Under the pieces are notes generated by a model that made no database searches, had not been told where the DNA came from, and saw nothing but the letters and a program-made list of their open reading frames with translations. A DNA stretch of 64,000 nucleotides. Origin: Stagonosporopsis chrysanthemi. Its lineage: Eukaryota; Ascomycota; Dothideomycetes; Pleosporales; Didymellaceae. The stretch spans positions 310,001 through 374,000 of the forward strand of contig JAFISE010000006.1 of assembly GCA_022560025.1 (NCBI GenBank), read 5' to 3'. Both the position numbers and the translations under genes were made by a program. Below are positions 29,392 through 40,003 of the stretch, piece after piece; within the stretch, counting starts at the first letter, position 1; each line of letters opens with the position of its first letter.

Positions 29392-30403
29392 ATGGCGTCA
29401 CAACCTCCGCCGGCACTGCCGACACTTGACGACGACGAGGCGGGCGTAATGGGCTTGACTGAGGTTGAGCCCAGCCCTGTCGAGGAAACGCCCTCCGAAT
29501 TCAAGGACGGGTACTTTTCTAGTGCCAGCAACGAGAAAGAGGGACAGGAGGAATATGCGCTGCCACGGAGAACGACGACGACACTAGGCCTTGGAGGCAG
29601 TCATGGGCCGGTATGGTGGTGTAAGATTTAACACACACCGTTGAGGCCATCCAAGCTGACACGCGACAGTAACACGAATCCAAAAGTACTCGTCGTATGC
29701 CTTCGGCGTTTTTACCACATTCCACATCGCCAACACTTCCCTGATTCCGCTTGTTACCCGCTCCGTCCCCGAGGCAAATCGCTACCTCCTACTTACCCGG
29801 CCGTACTACCAATCGACCCTCGCCGAGCCCCTCGTCGTTGCGGTTCCCCTCCTCGCCCACATCACCAGCGGCATTGCCCTACGCTTCTACCGGCGAAGGC
29901 AAGCGCTGCAGCGCTACGGCGCTGAGACACGTACGGACAAGCGCTCGATTCCCTGGCCCGCGTTGAGCGGGACCTCGCTGCTGGGCTATATCTTGCTCCC
30001 GCTGGCGAGCTTCCATGTCTGGTCTACTCGTATCCTTCCGGTGTATATGCACGGCGATAACAGCCTGATATCGCTGTCATACATTAGCCATGGCTTCGCG
30101 ACACATCCCCTCATCTCGTTTGCGGGAGTCACTGCGCTAGTCAGCGCCGGTGTGTGGCATTTCGTGTGGGGCGCGGCACAGTGGATGGGTTGGAAGCCGA
30201 GCCAAGTCAGCCCGTACGCGGAAAACAAGCAGCTGGCGAAGAAGAGGAGGTGGTATGGGATTAATGGTGTTGCGGCTTTGGTCGTGGGATTGTGGCTTGC
30301 GGGTGGATTGGGCGTAGTTGGAAGAGATGGAAAGACGGTTGGCTGGATTGGCAGGGAGTTTGATGAGTTGTATAGTAAGATTCCCCTCCTGAGCGGTGTA
30401 TGA
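29392..30403 (+). CDS. MCP1: MCP1-like mitochondrial membrane protein
   Basis: Exons 29392-29620 and 29670-30403 (49-nt intron, GTAAGA donor, CAG acceptor), 320 aa. The N-terminal 75 residues are acidic and soluble. The rest carries about five hydrophobic helices with Gln-Lys-Tyr-Ser-Ser-Tyr-Ala-Phe-Gly-Val-Phe and the His-Ile-Ala-Asn-Thr-Ser helix, Gly-Tyr-x-Leu-Leu-Pro-Leu-Ala-Ser-Phe-His, and Val-Trp-His-Phe-Val-Trp-Gly, the signature of fungal MCP1/DUF1691 proteins. Yeast Mcp1 is an outer-mitochondrial-membrane protein that suppresses loss of Mdm10 and works with Vps13 in lipid transfer at contact sites; that role is transferred from the family. The intron join is needed to place the first helix in frame. 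Confidence 0.85.
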
Positions 30404-31075
30404 GGTATTTGGTCCGAGCGAAGGGGCATCGCAGCGGATAAATCATTGTAGTGAGTACAGGCGACGGGTGTATGATAGGACGCATAGGGCATGTGTAGGC
30501 GAACGGCAATGCTTGTTGGATGGTTTGTAGTATACCCCACGAATGCTATGATAGACTTTCAGCCCTGGCTCTATCAATCGCTCGTACCGGACAATTCGGT
30601 GAGCTCGGCCGTGACTACAGACGTGTAGCGACGAAATAACAAGAATCAGTCTCGGAAACCTCAAATTCGAGTACAGGAGCCACATACCCCATGTCACGTG
30701 CAGCCCCGTGGCTCGCTCTTCGGGCTTCAGAGCGAACCGCCGAAGCGCCGACATGCCGACTGGCGCAGCCTCGTGTAGGTCCAGCCTTCCCCAGTCGGAG
30801 TCTCACGAACATCCGATGGCCCTTTCATGGCTGTAGCTTAGCCTTATACAAATTTCAACCTGAAAAGTGAAAGCGAGCCACCGAAACATGGCCATACTTA
30901 TATCCAGCCTGGCGCTGCGGTGGAATGCCGTTCATCTTCACAACAAGCACTGCATACTCTTCGAAGCACCCAGTCAAGATTCTGCAAATCCCTGATTGAT
31001 CTTCACCTCTTACCTACAACGTGAGTATTTACCAAGTTCACTCACTCCCTGTAGATCTATGCTGACCTTCCTCAG
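30404..31075. other. intergenic region with likely 5'-UTR intron
   Basis: No gene. The last 55 nt (31021-31075) look like an intron in the 5' leader of the next gene: GTGAGT donor and CTCAG acceptor directly abutting the ATG. Confidence 0.5.
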
Positions 31076-32050
31076 ATGACCTCAGGACCATATCCACCCA
31101 GAAATTGGGCACTGGGCGGCGCTCCCAACAAGGACATCGACATCCCCGTCACATCCGTCTGTCTCGTACTCTACGCATGCGGCGCTGCAACACATATGGC
31201 CCTGTTCCAGATCAATAAGCGTCGGGGCCACAAATTCCTCTTTAACGCGGTGCTGTTCGGTCTGCACGCCCCCCCCCCCCCCTAACTTCCTCCACCACCA
31301 TACTAAGGCGCACTAGGTTTCTGCATGTCACGTATAGTGACCTGCTCCCTCAGACTAGCCTCCCTGCTGCACCCACGCAACATTCGCCTCGCCATCGCTG
31401 CGCAAATCTTCACTGCCGCTGGCGTGCTCCTGGTCTTTATCATCAACCTGCTGTGGACCCAGCGCGTGGTGCGCTCCCTGCACCCGAGATTTGGCTGGCA
31501 TCGTATCCCTTCCACAGCGTTGAAACTACTCTGGCCCGTCCTGGGCCTCACGCTCGTTGTTACCATCATCAGCGTCGTGCAGTCGCTGTACACCCTGCGC
31601 CCGCGCACACTGTTCATCGATCGCGCGCTGCAGCTCTACGGGACCACGTTCCTGGCCATCATCTCGTTTCTCCCTCTGCCAATTCTTGCGCTCTGTTTCG
31701 CCTTTTCCCGATCCCAGCGAGCTGATGTTTTCGGTAAGGGAAGTCTGAGGGCGAAGATAGCGGTTCTTGTCACCGGTACAGTGCTCGTCTGTCTCGGCGC
31801 CAGCTACCGAGCAGGCACGATGTGGATGACGCCTGTGCCGATTAGTCAACCGCTGCCGAGATACTACCACAAGGCGGCGTTCTACAGTGTGAACTTTGGT
31901 GTTGAGATCGTGGTCGTGGCATTGTATGCGGGGGCGAGGGTCGATCGCAGGTTTTGGGTACCGGACGGTGCAAAGGGACCAGGGAGTTATGGGCAGCGGG
32001 AGGCGATTGAAAGTGAGCTTGTTGAGGTGCCGGAGAAGGATGTCGTTTGA
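31076..32050 (+). CDS. DUF3112-like integral membrane protein
   Basis: Exons 31076-31259 and 31317-32050 (57-nt intron), 305 aa. About seven hydrophobic segments. Characteristic blocks are Gly-Gly-Ala-Pro-x-Lys-Asp-Ile-Asp-Ile-Pro-Val-Thr near the N-terminus, His-Met-Ala-Leu-Phe-Gln-Ile-Asn-x-Arg-Arg-Gly-His-Lys-Phe after helix 1, and, made by the splice, Phe-Gly-Phe-Cys-Met-Ser-Arg-Ile-Val-Thr-Cys. These match the fungal membrane family I know as DUF3112. No catalytic motif or known role. The intron holds a 14-base C run. A 5'-UTR intron appears to end exactly at the ATG. Confidence 0.83.
31269..31282. repeat. poly-C homopolymer (14 nt) inside an intron
   Basis: Fourteen consecutive C bases within the intron of the DUF3112-like gene, replacing the usual pyrimidine tract. 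Prone to slippage and sequencing error. Confidence 0.9.
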
Positions 32051-33612
32051 GTGAAGTGCAGGGTAGAGTTGAGACATTAAGTGGAAAGCATGTTTTGAAT
32101 AATAATTCGATACCCATATAGGTTCGAAGCATAAGAGCCATTCTTTCCTATATGACCTACAGGCTCTTTGTAGTTGAAGGTAGCTGTCTTCGATATCCGT
32201 TCGTAAGACACTAGAAAAATCATCACATCATATCATTATTGCGCACAGCATAGGATCCATTCAGGGTCTAACTGCGATGAGTACGAGTGTATAAGATGCT
32301 ACGGTCGAAACGGCTGTCATAGGGTACCACAGTCTGGTTAGTCTCGTCCAAGTGCTCCTCTAGATGTGTTAGATACCTCACTGGCAAGGCGTTGGAGTTT
32401 CCACTGGCTTTCAAACAGCTCATACATGGGCTCAAGGCTTTCCCTCGCCGAGGCCATTCCCTCTGACAAGGGGAAGATATAAATAAGTGAAGTGTTCCAC
32501 TAGCCAGCTTGCTACGAATTCGAAGTAGAGACAGCAGCTTCTTTTGAGGCTTTTTCTCAGGAAGATGTTCAAGCAGAATAGCAAAATCGGCAACAATGTA
32601 AGTAGACTTAGTTAGTGACTTGAAACGAACGCAACGAAGTGGAGCAAGTTTCAAGGATGAGGATATACACGATATTGAGTCTGCTGAGCGAGAAATTTCA
32701 GGGGGAGAAGAATCGCAGTAAGGTCAATGAAAGTCTCGTAGGTCTAGACCAGATCCTACAGCAAGAACGTGAATCAGACTTGACAGCCTCTGTCTCATGT
32801 CTGGCTCCGCTGACCGAACCCAGTTATCAGTCATCCGAAAGTAAGGTAGTATGAGTTGATTAATTTGGAAGGGCTGTTTGACAGTTCCACTGGCTACTCG
32901 ACATTACACCCATGTCCGATCGGCGTCGTTAGGGTAGTTGAGACAGTACTCTTAGGGTCTTCACAATCTGCTGAAGCTCTCAACAACTCTGTTATGATCC
33001 CGCCAAATGCGTCATTCATGTTCTCTATGATTTACGTACACCTGCGGTTCATGCCCCTGCTGTTCGCATTCCCAGCTCATCTCGATACATGCAACTTCCA
33101 CCGCTCTCGCTCTCTGGCCGTTGGATCTTGTGTAGAGACATTGCGTGCGTACATTCTGCACCGGAGTCGCGCACGAAGTGTGGTGAAGAGAGCTGGGAAG
33201 GAATTATCTGGATACTTCCGTGCTCTAAATACAATAACAAGATACCAACACAACGCAGACGAACCCCTCCAACCGAGTGTCTATGTCGTCATGTATCTGG
33301 TGCAAACCTAGCCTCACTGCTATCTACATTAGTATTTTTGAAATAGTAGGAACTAAGACCAGTTGACGGTGGTTTATCGTTTAGGTCCATGATGTAGGCT
33401 TGGGGGCGTGTCACCGACATATGGAAGTGAATTTGACTGGTGAGTTGCGATAAAGTGCCATCTGGTATAGACTGTCGAACCCGTGAAGCGTCACCAGACC
33501 TATAACTTCATTTCATGAGCCTACTGATAATATTTACGTTCATGACGCACCTCCTGACAACTCGTAGAGCTATCTAACATCGATACTATGATGTCAAGCT
33601 ACCCAAATTCTC
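32051..33612. other. gene-poor region with possible degraded coding fragments
   Basis: About 1.5 kb. A minus-strand frame at 32268-32654 is open for 128 codons, yet a different minus-strand frame of the same stretch reads more protein-like between stops (around 32370-32460). That is consistent with a decayed gene, but no family is recognisable. Nothing else can be supported. Confidence 0.35.
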
Positions 33613-34020
33613 CTATACTTCCAAGATGCCCTCATTTTTCAAGGCTTGAATAGCCTCGCCTGTCCACTCTTGGCATCTGCGGAGAGTTATGCTTGGGTTG
33701 ATGCGCCTCGGTCCATTAAACTGCTTTGTCGGGGGTGGAATTCTCTCAACGACAGATTGAACGCGCGGGAAGTTTACTTCCGATACAGTACCAAGGTAGG
33801 ACTTTGAAGCAAAAGAGGCCGATTCTTCAGGACTCTTGGCTTTCTTATGACCGAACGACATGTCATTCTGGATATCTCCAGTCACCTAGAAAATGTATCC
33901 GGAGAGGTCGCTGTTCGTCTCTGCAAAGATTGCATAATGGTCTCGTGGCGCACCAATGTAAGGTAAATGAGGTAAGACATAGCGGAAATAATGCGAAGAC
34001 GGGCTTGAACTAGAAGGTAT
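33613..34020 (-). pseudogene. DUF6914-like gene with nonsense mutation
   Basis: Reading the minus strand in one frame gives Tyr-Ile-Gly-Ala-Pro-Arg-Asp-His-Tyr-Ala-Ile-Phe, then Ser-Gly-Tyr-Ile-Phe, an in-frame TAG at 33886-33888, then Val-Thr-Gly-Asp-Ile-Gln and on to Arg-Arg-Cys-Gln-Glu-Trp-Thr and a normal stop. This is a common fungal family (DUF6914 in my memory; low certainty of the number) in which Gln stands at the TAG position, so CAG has become TAG. No start codon is found before the stretch, where another in-frame stop occurs. The C-to-T change falls in a CpA context, matching repeat-induced-point-mutation chemistry but also explained by ordinary decay. Confidence 0.7.
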
Positions 34021-34804
34021 TAGCTACCGTTGCGTCCTACGACACCGAGTCTATTCTTACGGATGGGCAAAAGTTCTCGGCCAGTAGAGCCGTATTTGTC
34101 GTCTGAAAGTTAAGAGTTAAGGAGCGTGGTGTTTGGCTACGGTCATAATACGCAGACAACGGCCTTTTGTACTATGTCTTCGTGAGCTAGACGGTGTGGG
34201 CTTCTCATCAAACGTTGCCGTCTCATGAGCTCTTATGTCATGTCTCATTCAGCGCCGAGTAGGAAAAGTACTTCCGCAAACAGTCAGATGATGCGAGTGT
34301 AGGTTTGCTTGAGTGTGATACGTTGGCGCGCGGTAAAAGACGTACACTAGCAACAGAAATACGACGCAGGAGGCGGCACAGTCCTGATCCCACCAGTCGC
34401 AGTGGGCCAACAAGCAGGGGGGTGGATTCAGAGTGTTAATTAAGGCACTGTTCTCCTCGCAGAGATACTGGAAGGATTTCCATGCTATCAAACCTCGAAC
34501 GAGATTCTGCGTCCAAATTGACTTTGAGCCTTATTGATTGTGTGGTTGTGTGGTTGTGAATACTGATTGTGCCTACTGCGCACCACAGCCCAGCCTTCCA
34601 AAAGTATTGCGGGGACATCCAGTTCAGAGTGCTCATACCAATGCAACCATGTGTCACATATGCAGCAGGACGTCATGACGAAGGGTGTAGAGCATACCCA
34701 TGGGCAACGCGATGGTGTTTGTGTCCGTGCTCATGGTCCGTGCACCATTTCCGCTATACCTACTGTATATCTACCTCAACTTACCGCGCTCCGCCACATA
34801 CACA
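34021..34804. other. intergenic, no gene recognised
   Basis: Contains a short imperfect TGTGGTTG repeat near 34540-34558. The frame of the next gene is open back to 34700, but I prefer the ATG at 34805. Confidence 0.4.
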
Positions 34805-35656
34805 ATGGCTTATTGTAAATTACCTTTTACCGCAGGCATCGGATGTCTGCCAGCATCTCTACCAGCAGTGCATGAGATCGAAGCTGCGAAAGACATCTTT
34901 AGCGACACGACAGGTTGTAAAGTTGTTGGTGTGGGCACTTACTTCGTCGTCAAATATGGAGTCCAAGTTGATCCCCTCGAGGGCCAGACGATGTTGATGC
35001 TGGCACAATCGACACTAATACCCGTCCCGCAGGTTTACGCGCTGTCCCAAAATTCCACACAAGACACTACCTATATTGTCATGGAGCGTGTCAAGGGATT
35101 GAGTCTGGATCTGGCATGGCCCCGGATGGACCATGCATCGAAGAAAGCTGTTGCCTCCCAGCTTCGGAGCATTCTCGAAGAGATGCGAAAGCTGCCTTCC
35201 CCTGGTGGATACTGCAGCGTCGGCCGTCAAGGACTACCGGACGGTCTTTTCTGGACAAACAACCCAGCAAAGCCATTCGCCGGACCCTTCAACACAGAAG
35301 CGGAGCTGATTAATGCCCTGATTTCCAAATACACAGAGAGCGGTATTTCAAAGCACAAGGCAAACTATTACACTCGCACGTTTTCTAGTGTCTTCCATAG
35401 CCACGAGCCCACCTTCTCGCATGCAGACTTTCAGCGGAAGAACATTCTTGTGCGCGACCGAGAGACACACCCTGAGTTGGTCATTATAGACTGGGAGTTT
35501 GCCGGCTGGTATCCAAGCTACTGGGAGTATGCCCGAGCTATCTTTGCTTGTGGTCGATGGGAAGATGACTGGAATGATTGGGTGGACGAGATACTGAAGC
35601 CGTTCCGCAATGAGTATGCGTGGACACAGATGCTACTTAGGGAGCTGTGGTCATGA
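34805..35656 (+). CDS. APH-fold phosphotransferase (aminoglycoside/choline kinase-like)
   Basis: Single exon, 283 aa from the ATG giving Met-Ala-Tyr-Cys-Lys (an upstream in-frame ATG at 34700 would add a spurious hydrophobic leader). Kinase-like APH features: Val-Lys-Tyr-Gly in the position of the ATP-contacting strand, Met-Glu-Arg-Val-Lys-Gly hinge, the catalytic loop Ser-His-Ala-Asp-Phe-Gln-Arg-Lys-Asn (His-x-Asp-x4-Asn) and Ile-Ile-Asp-Trp-Glu-Phe-Ala-Gly (metal-binding Asp). These are the essential residues. Such fungal genes are very numerous, often expanded and fast-evolving, and their substrates are unknown; drug resistance should not be assumed. It lies amid pseudogenes in an accessory stretch. 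Confidence 0.88.
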   Translation: MAYCKLPFTAGIGCLPASLPAVHEIEAAKDIFSDTTGCKVVGVGTYFVVKYGVQVDPLEGQTMLMLAQSTLIPVPQVYALSQNSTQDTTYIVMERVKGLSLDLAWPRMDHASKKAVASQLRSILEEMRKLPSPGGYCSVGRQGLPDGLFWTNNPAKPFAGPFNTEAELINALISKYTESGISKHKANYYTRTFSSVFHSHEPTFSHADFQRKNILVRDRETHPELVIIDWEFAGWYPSYWEYARAIFACGRWEDDWNDWVDEILKPFRNEYAWTQMLLRELWS

Positions 35657-36329
35657 ATCACATGTGCTCCAGATAATCAAGTCCACGTTCCAGGACTGCT
35701 CGTGTTTACAACCCAGAAACTGAATCATAGCAAGCCCTTTGCTTTCTGTACCCTCTGAACGTCATAGATCAGAACGATGTTTCGTCTTGAAGCTTTGTCC
35801 TCTGACCTTCGGAGAGTGCAATCATGTAGGTTTAAAGCTTCCTCTCTTATCACGTTGGCCATTAGTACAAAATGCTGTTGAGCTAGCTACCCTGTCCTCG
35901 AGATTTTCTTCTTCTGGTGTTTCCTGTCATTTACACAAATGTAATCATTTCCATTTTCAATAGCAAGTACGCATTGGGACATGGTTTTTTCTTGAAGAAG
36001 AAGAAGAGAAAAAAGGTGGTTTCTAATCAGAATCCTGCAACTGTGGAAGCTTGTCCTCGATGTAGCCAGAGAGGGGAGAGAAAAAGCCTTTTTGTCTCTG
36101 TAAATTGAATTTCTCTTCCTTTAGTTCACGTACTAGTGCGCAGAATAATTCCTAATTCCCCGTCCCATTCGATGACAAATCCAGACTGTCCTTGAGCACA
36201 TCGGTTTCCACAATGCCGAACAAGATTCATCACTTCTCGTCACACTGCTGGCATGAATCTTGGATCCCTCCATGTCATTTTAGCTTACGATCGCGGCATG
36301 TACCTTGGATGCTTCGCCGACGCATTCAT
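35657..36329. other. intergenic, AT-rich in part
   Basis: No gene seen. The stretch 35960-36020 has poly-A/AAG runs typical of degraded or 3' sequence. Confidence 0.4.
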
Positions 36330-37503
36330 TCACGCTGACTTCCGGTAATTTGTCCGGTCCGCTGCGGTCAACCTTGTGTTAATTCTCTTGCCACCAAAAT
36401 GAAACGTGTTTGGGAACAGAAGATCGAAGGGAGCAGCATTGTGAATTTTGTCAATTTCTTGGTTCGAAAGCTGGATGTCAAGCGCGTTCGAGATGGCTTT
36501 GACAAAGTCAGATTGCATGTTTCCGTGCTGGAAAAAGATAGGACTTGCGGTATATTGCAGTGTTGCTTTCTTTCGATTGGCCAAAATCTTCCAACACCTC
36601 GTACACCTTGATGTCGTTCTCTATTGGTTGATAGAACGATTTTCCGGTTTGAAACTTCTCCCTCTGCTCTTTCGTCTTTCATTGGCCGTCACCTAGTGAA
36701 GCCAATGATGCGATAGCCATACCCTGGTCCTCACACATAGGTATGATTTCTGATTCCATGTCGCGAAACGCTGCATTCCAGCGATCTGGGTAGATGGAAA
36801 ATGGAGTCAGGCCGCGCTGCCGAGCATCTGCAGTAGCCACTTAGTCCGCCCCAATATCAAAAAGAGCAACGACAGACTCACAAGCGTTGGCCTTGACCAT
36901 GACCCATGCAGGAACATCCGATGCTCCCAGGTACAGCACATGCCTCGCCATTACCAAGGCATGGAGACCTCGCATTACCTCTTCATTGCTGCAATTGACA
37001 TCTCACCTTTGTGCTGTTAGTTCCAGCAGCTGGAGCGGGGTCCTTCTCACGTACCAACGGATGTATACTATATCAAAATAGTCTGTCCTGAGTTTCTTCA
37101 AGCTGTCCCGCACATAAACATGCATATTCCTCGCCGATGGCCCGACATAGTTGGCCTGAAACGGTATGCCTTCGCGGTCATGGTCCTTGTAACCTGCGCC
37201 ATATTTTGTCGCAACGACCATTTGATCCCTTACACCGCGCTTCTCCATCCACTCGTCGATCAACATCCCCGACTGCTTAGCATTGTATACGTTTGAAGTG
37301 TCGATGAAGTTACCGCCAATTCCGTAGAATGTGTCGAGAAGCTCAAAAGGATCATCGCTCTTGCCAAATAAATTGCTCTACTCGTTCCCGAAGCTGATTC
37401 TCCCAATCACGATAGGCGAAACTTTGACGTTCACACTTGGTGAGAAGATACGATGCCAGCCAAACTGTGTCTTAGGTTTTTAAGGCGGATCGAAGGTGCC
37501 CAT
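36330..37503 (-). pseudogene. aldo-keto reductase pseudogene (AKR, norsolorinic-acid-reductase type)
   Basis: Minus strand, start ATG at 37503. The protein similarity runs the full length: the N-terminal Phe-Gly-Trp-His-Arg segment, Gly-Gly-Asn-Phe-Ile-Asp-Thr-Ser, Lys-Tyr-Gly-Ala-Gly-Tyr-Lys (catalytic-region Lys), Tyr-Phe-Asp-Ile-Val-Tyr-Ile, Leu-Gly-Ala-Ser-Asp-Val-Pro-Ala-Trp-Val, Ile-Tyr-Pro-Asp-Arg-Trp-Asn, and a C-terminal Pro-Phe-Asp-Leu-Leu-Phe-Pro. Introns are still visible. It is broken by TAA at 37480-37482, TAG at 37378-37380 (in place of the usual Trp), TGA at 36679-36681, and a frame change around 36530-36600. The first two stops lie in CpA/TpG contexts. Intact relatives reduce aldehydes or ketones with NADPH; this copy cannot. 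Confidence 0.82.
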
Positions 37504-37644
37504 GCTCATGTGTAATTGACCAAGGTATATGTTGTATGATGTGTGGATAATCCCGAGCGAATGCGCTGTATAACTATAAAGTATATGCTTCAGCCGTCTT
37601 GCAAGGAGGCGTCGGGCTCATGCAGGTCGCTGACGCTACTATCG

Positions 37645-38704
37645 TCATATTGCCGACGGGATTAGCTGTTTTGGTAAGCTCAGCCTTGCCAAGTCAGCAA
37701 ACTGCTGTGGCGTTATCGAGGGCTCCCCTCTTTGAACACGCCAGTGATTCGTTGACATGAGTACTTGTCCGCACCCATTCAGTAACCACGCCCATTTTCG
37801 AAGGAAGTAGTCGCTAACCTCCCAATTGCGTGGATCCTCAGGCGAGCCCCAGATAAGTATCATTGGCTCAAGGTTATCGGTAAGGTCGCAAATATCGTGA
37901 CAGAGCTCGTCTTCATCGCATAGATCTGGATACTCAAATGCCTTGAGCATATTGTCTCGTAGTTGCGGCCACGGGAAGCAGTCGATCCAGGGGTGGTGCT
38001 TAACGGTCAGTTGAAGCTGAGTGGGCTGGAGGGTAGCTGGCCAGTCCGCAAATTTACTTTGGAATTTCAAGTCCAGTAATGGACCTTGTTTGTTCATAGG
38101 AGAAATTCCATCCCATCTGAAGAATTCGTCAAGAACACCAAGCAGCATCGCGTTTGATGCTAGAGAGTTAGACAAGTTGTATCTAACGAGAAGAGGTAGA
38201 TGGGCGATCGCGGGTTGCCCTTGCACATAACTCGTGTATGCATGATTTGCAAAGCGATCCATCAAGGCCCGCACCTCGGGTACACCCGCCATGCATCCTT
38301 GTGGCTGTGATCTCCTGTTGGCCGATGACTTGACGCGGTCGGACACCTGTGGTGACTGGAACCTAAGTCCTTTGCTAGAGGGGACCATCACCTCGGATTG
38401 TGCATCCACTTGACCTGTTGAGTGTTTTGGGACCGCTGAGGCCTCGCGTGAGGTCTGCTTCCGTGCTCTTTCCCCTAGAGAAAAGTTCTATCAGCTCAAT
38501 CAGCTCCCACGCTGGGCCAGTCAAGCACTCACTCCGTGCTCTCTGATTAAGCCGGTTTTGCAACTTTCTTCTTTCGATAGGATTTGTAATGCCTGTCCAA
38601 TCTTCTTTGGTATCGCGTAATGCGAGCCGTTGCGATGACCAGCCCAACTCAATTGGCTCCGCGGAGCCCTCGACTGTGGAACATGACATACTGTCTGCTG
38701 ACAT
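37645..38704 (-). CDS. bZIP-type regulator with DUF3425 domain
   Basis: Exons 38704-38533 and 38474-37645 (58-nt intron), 333 aa. Splicing builds a fungal bZIP basic region: Arg-Arg-Lys-Leu-Gln-Asn-Arg-Leu-Asn-Gln-Arg-Ala-Arg-Arg at about 45-58, of the AP-1/DUF3425 subgroup that lacks a long leucine zipper. The C-terminal half carries DUF3425 features: Pro-Leu-Leu-Val-Arg-Tyr-Asn near 130, Met-Leu-Leu-Gly-Val-Leu, and Ile-Trp-Gly-Ser-Pro-Glu-Asp-Pro-x-Asn-Trp-Glu-Val with a Trp-rich end. These regulators are nuclear and often linked to stress or local metabolic genes. Here the immediate neighbours are pseudogenes, so no target is suggested. Intact, with no stop inside. Confidence 0.87.
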
Positions 38705-40003
38705 TGTCGCACGTTCAGGACTGATAAGACGGTATGGCTGTCAGCTCGGCTACGGACTTTGCAGATATATGCAAAGAGATGACATGCCAGTGATCGGCGT
38801 AATAGATCTTGCGCAGGGATACGCAATGAGGCTGAGTTCCCTCATGAGACACAAACGTTGAGTAGATCGCATTGCTATCGCCGAATATCTTGAGGAGTTA
38901 AGAGGCACTAGATCGTTTCCGTCACGTTGGATACATTCTTGGCGGTCAGCAACCTGCATTAACTCCTGCAGTCTAACGGGCACCATGCCCGGAGTGGTAA
39001 GTTAGCGCCCTTCTAGAAGCTGGCTGATTGCATTGGAGCAATTAGAGCTCAAACTGTCCCGAGAACGAGACCGAAAGCGGTCTTGTCTCTTTCGCCATGC
39101 TCAAAAGCGATTAGGGCTGCAAAAGGGCTTCCTGCGCAGCTGAGGAATCTTTGCAGCTATGCATTAGTTCAACACCTCAGTTAATCTTACGCAGACGGAG
39201 GCTTATCACGCATGGCGCGTGTCATTGTGGACTGACTGATCAGGAGGAACTTAATCCCGTGATCAAGAGGACAGACTATTGCTGCGTGGTTGTTGGCCGC
39301 TCAATACACGACAATGACGTCTTGAAGGTGCCATATAGATACAAATCTTGAGCATCCAGCCGCCCAGCGTGTCCGCAACTCCAGTATCACTTCGCATTGA
39401 CGTCGAACTTGCATTCACCAAGAAGGATGTTATCGCATCGTGGCAGCCTTCATCTATCACGATGCCGCCGAGTTGTCCTTCTCAGAAGCTATCAACATCC
39501 TGTTCGAGCACTCCCACCTCAGAGTGGCCCTCGTCACCTAATTTCCCCATCATCGAGATATCTTGGACCCGCACTGTACATTTGAGTCAGTACCTCTCAC
39601 ATCCTGTCCATGATGATTCCTGAAAAAAAAACAAGAAACAATTAGCCCGTACTTGGGTCGCGACGGCACGCTGTCTTCGCGCTACAACGCATTGCGTTTG
39701 TAAATAACCGTCTAAATCTATTCAAGTCCACCTTTGTCTCACCCATAGCGACCTAATTCTTGAAACACAATGTGTCGCCTGAGGACCATAAAATCTATGC
39801 TTATCCTTCTACCCAGCCGATCATGCTCTGCGCAGGACTTTGAAGTCAGAGCAGTGGAAACGTGTTCGGACCGCCCATGAAGTCCTTCTGGCTAAGTACC
39901 TTGTACTAGGACGGAAGTTTGATGTCGACAGTGGGAAACTTGAATCATTGCGAGAATGAAATGATGGTATATATACACAAGCTCTACGTCCATAGAGGCG
40001 TGG
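38705..40003. other. long intergenic region
   Basis: About 1.3 kb with no recognisable gene; short frames at 39151-39623 lack domain or splice support. Confidence 0.4.

Noticed and set aside
34436..34676. Minus-strand Cys/His/Trp pattern resembling part of a PHD finger
   Set aside because: Only a few residues match, zinc ligands are incomplete and there is no extended frame or splice support.
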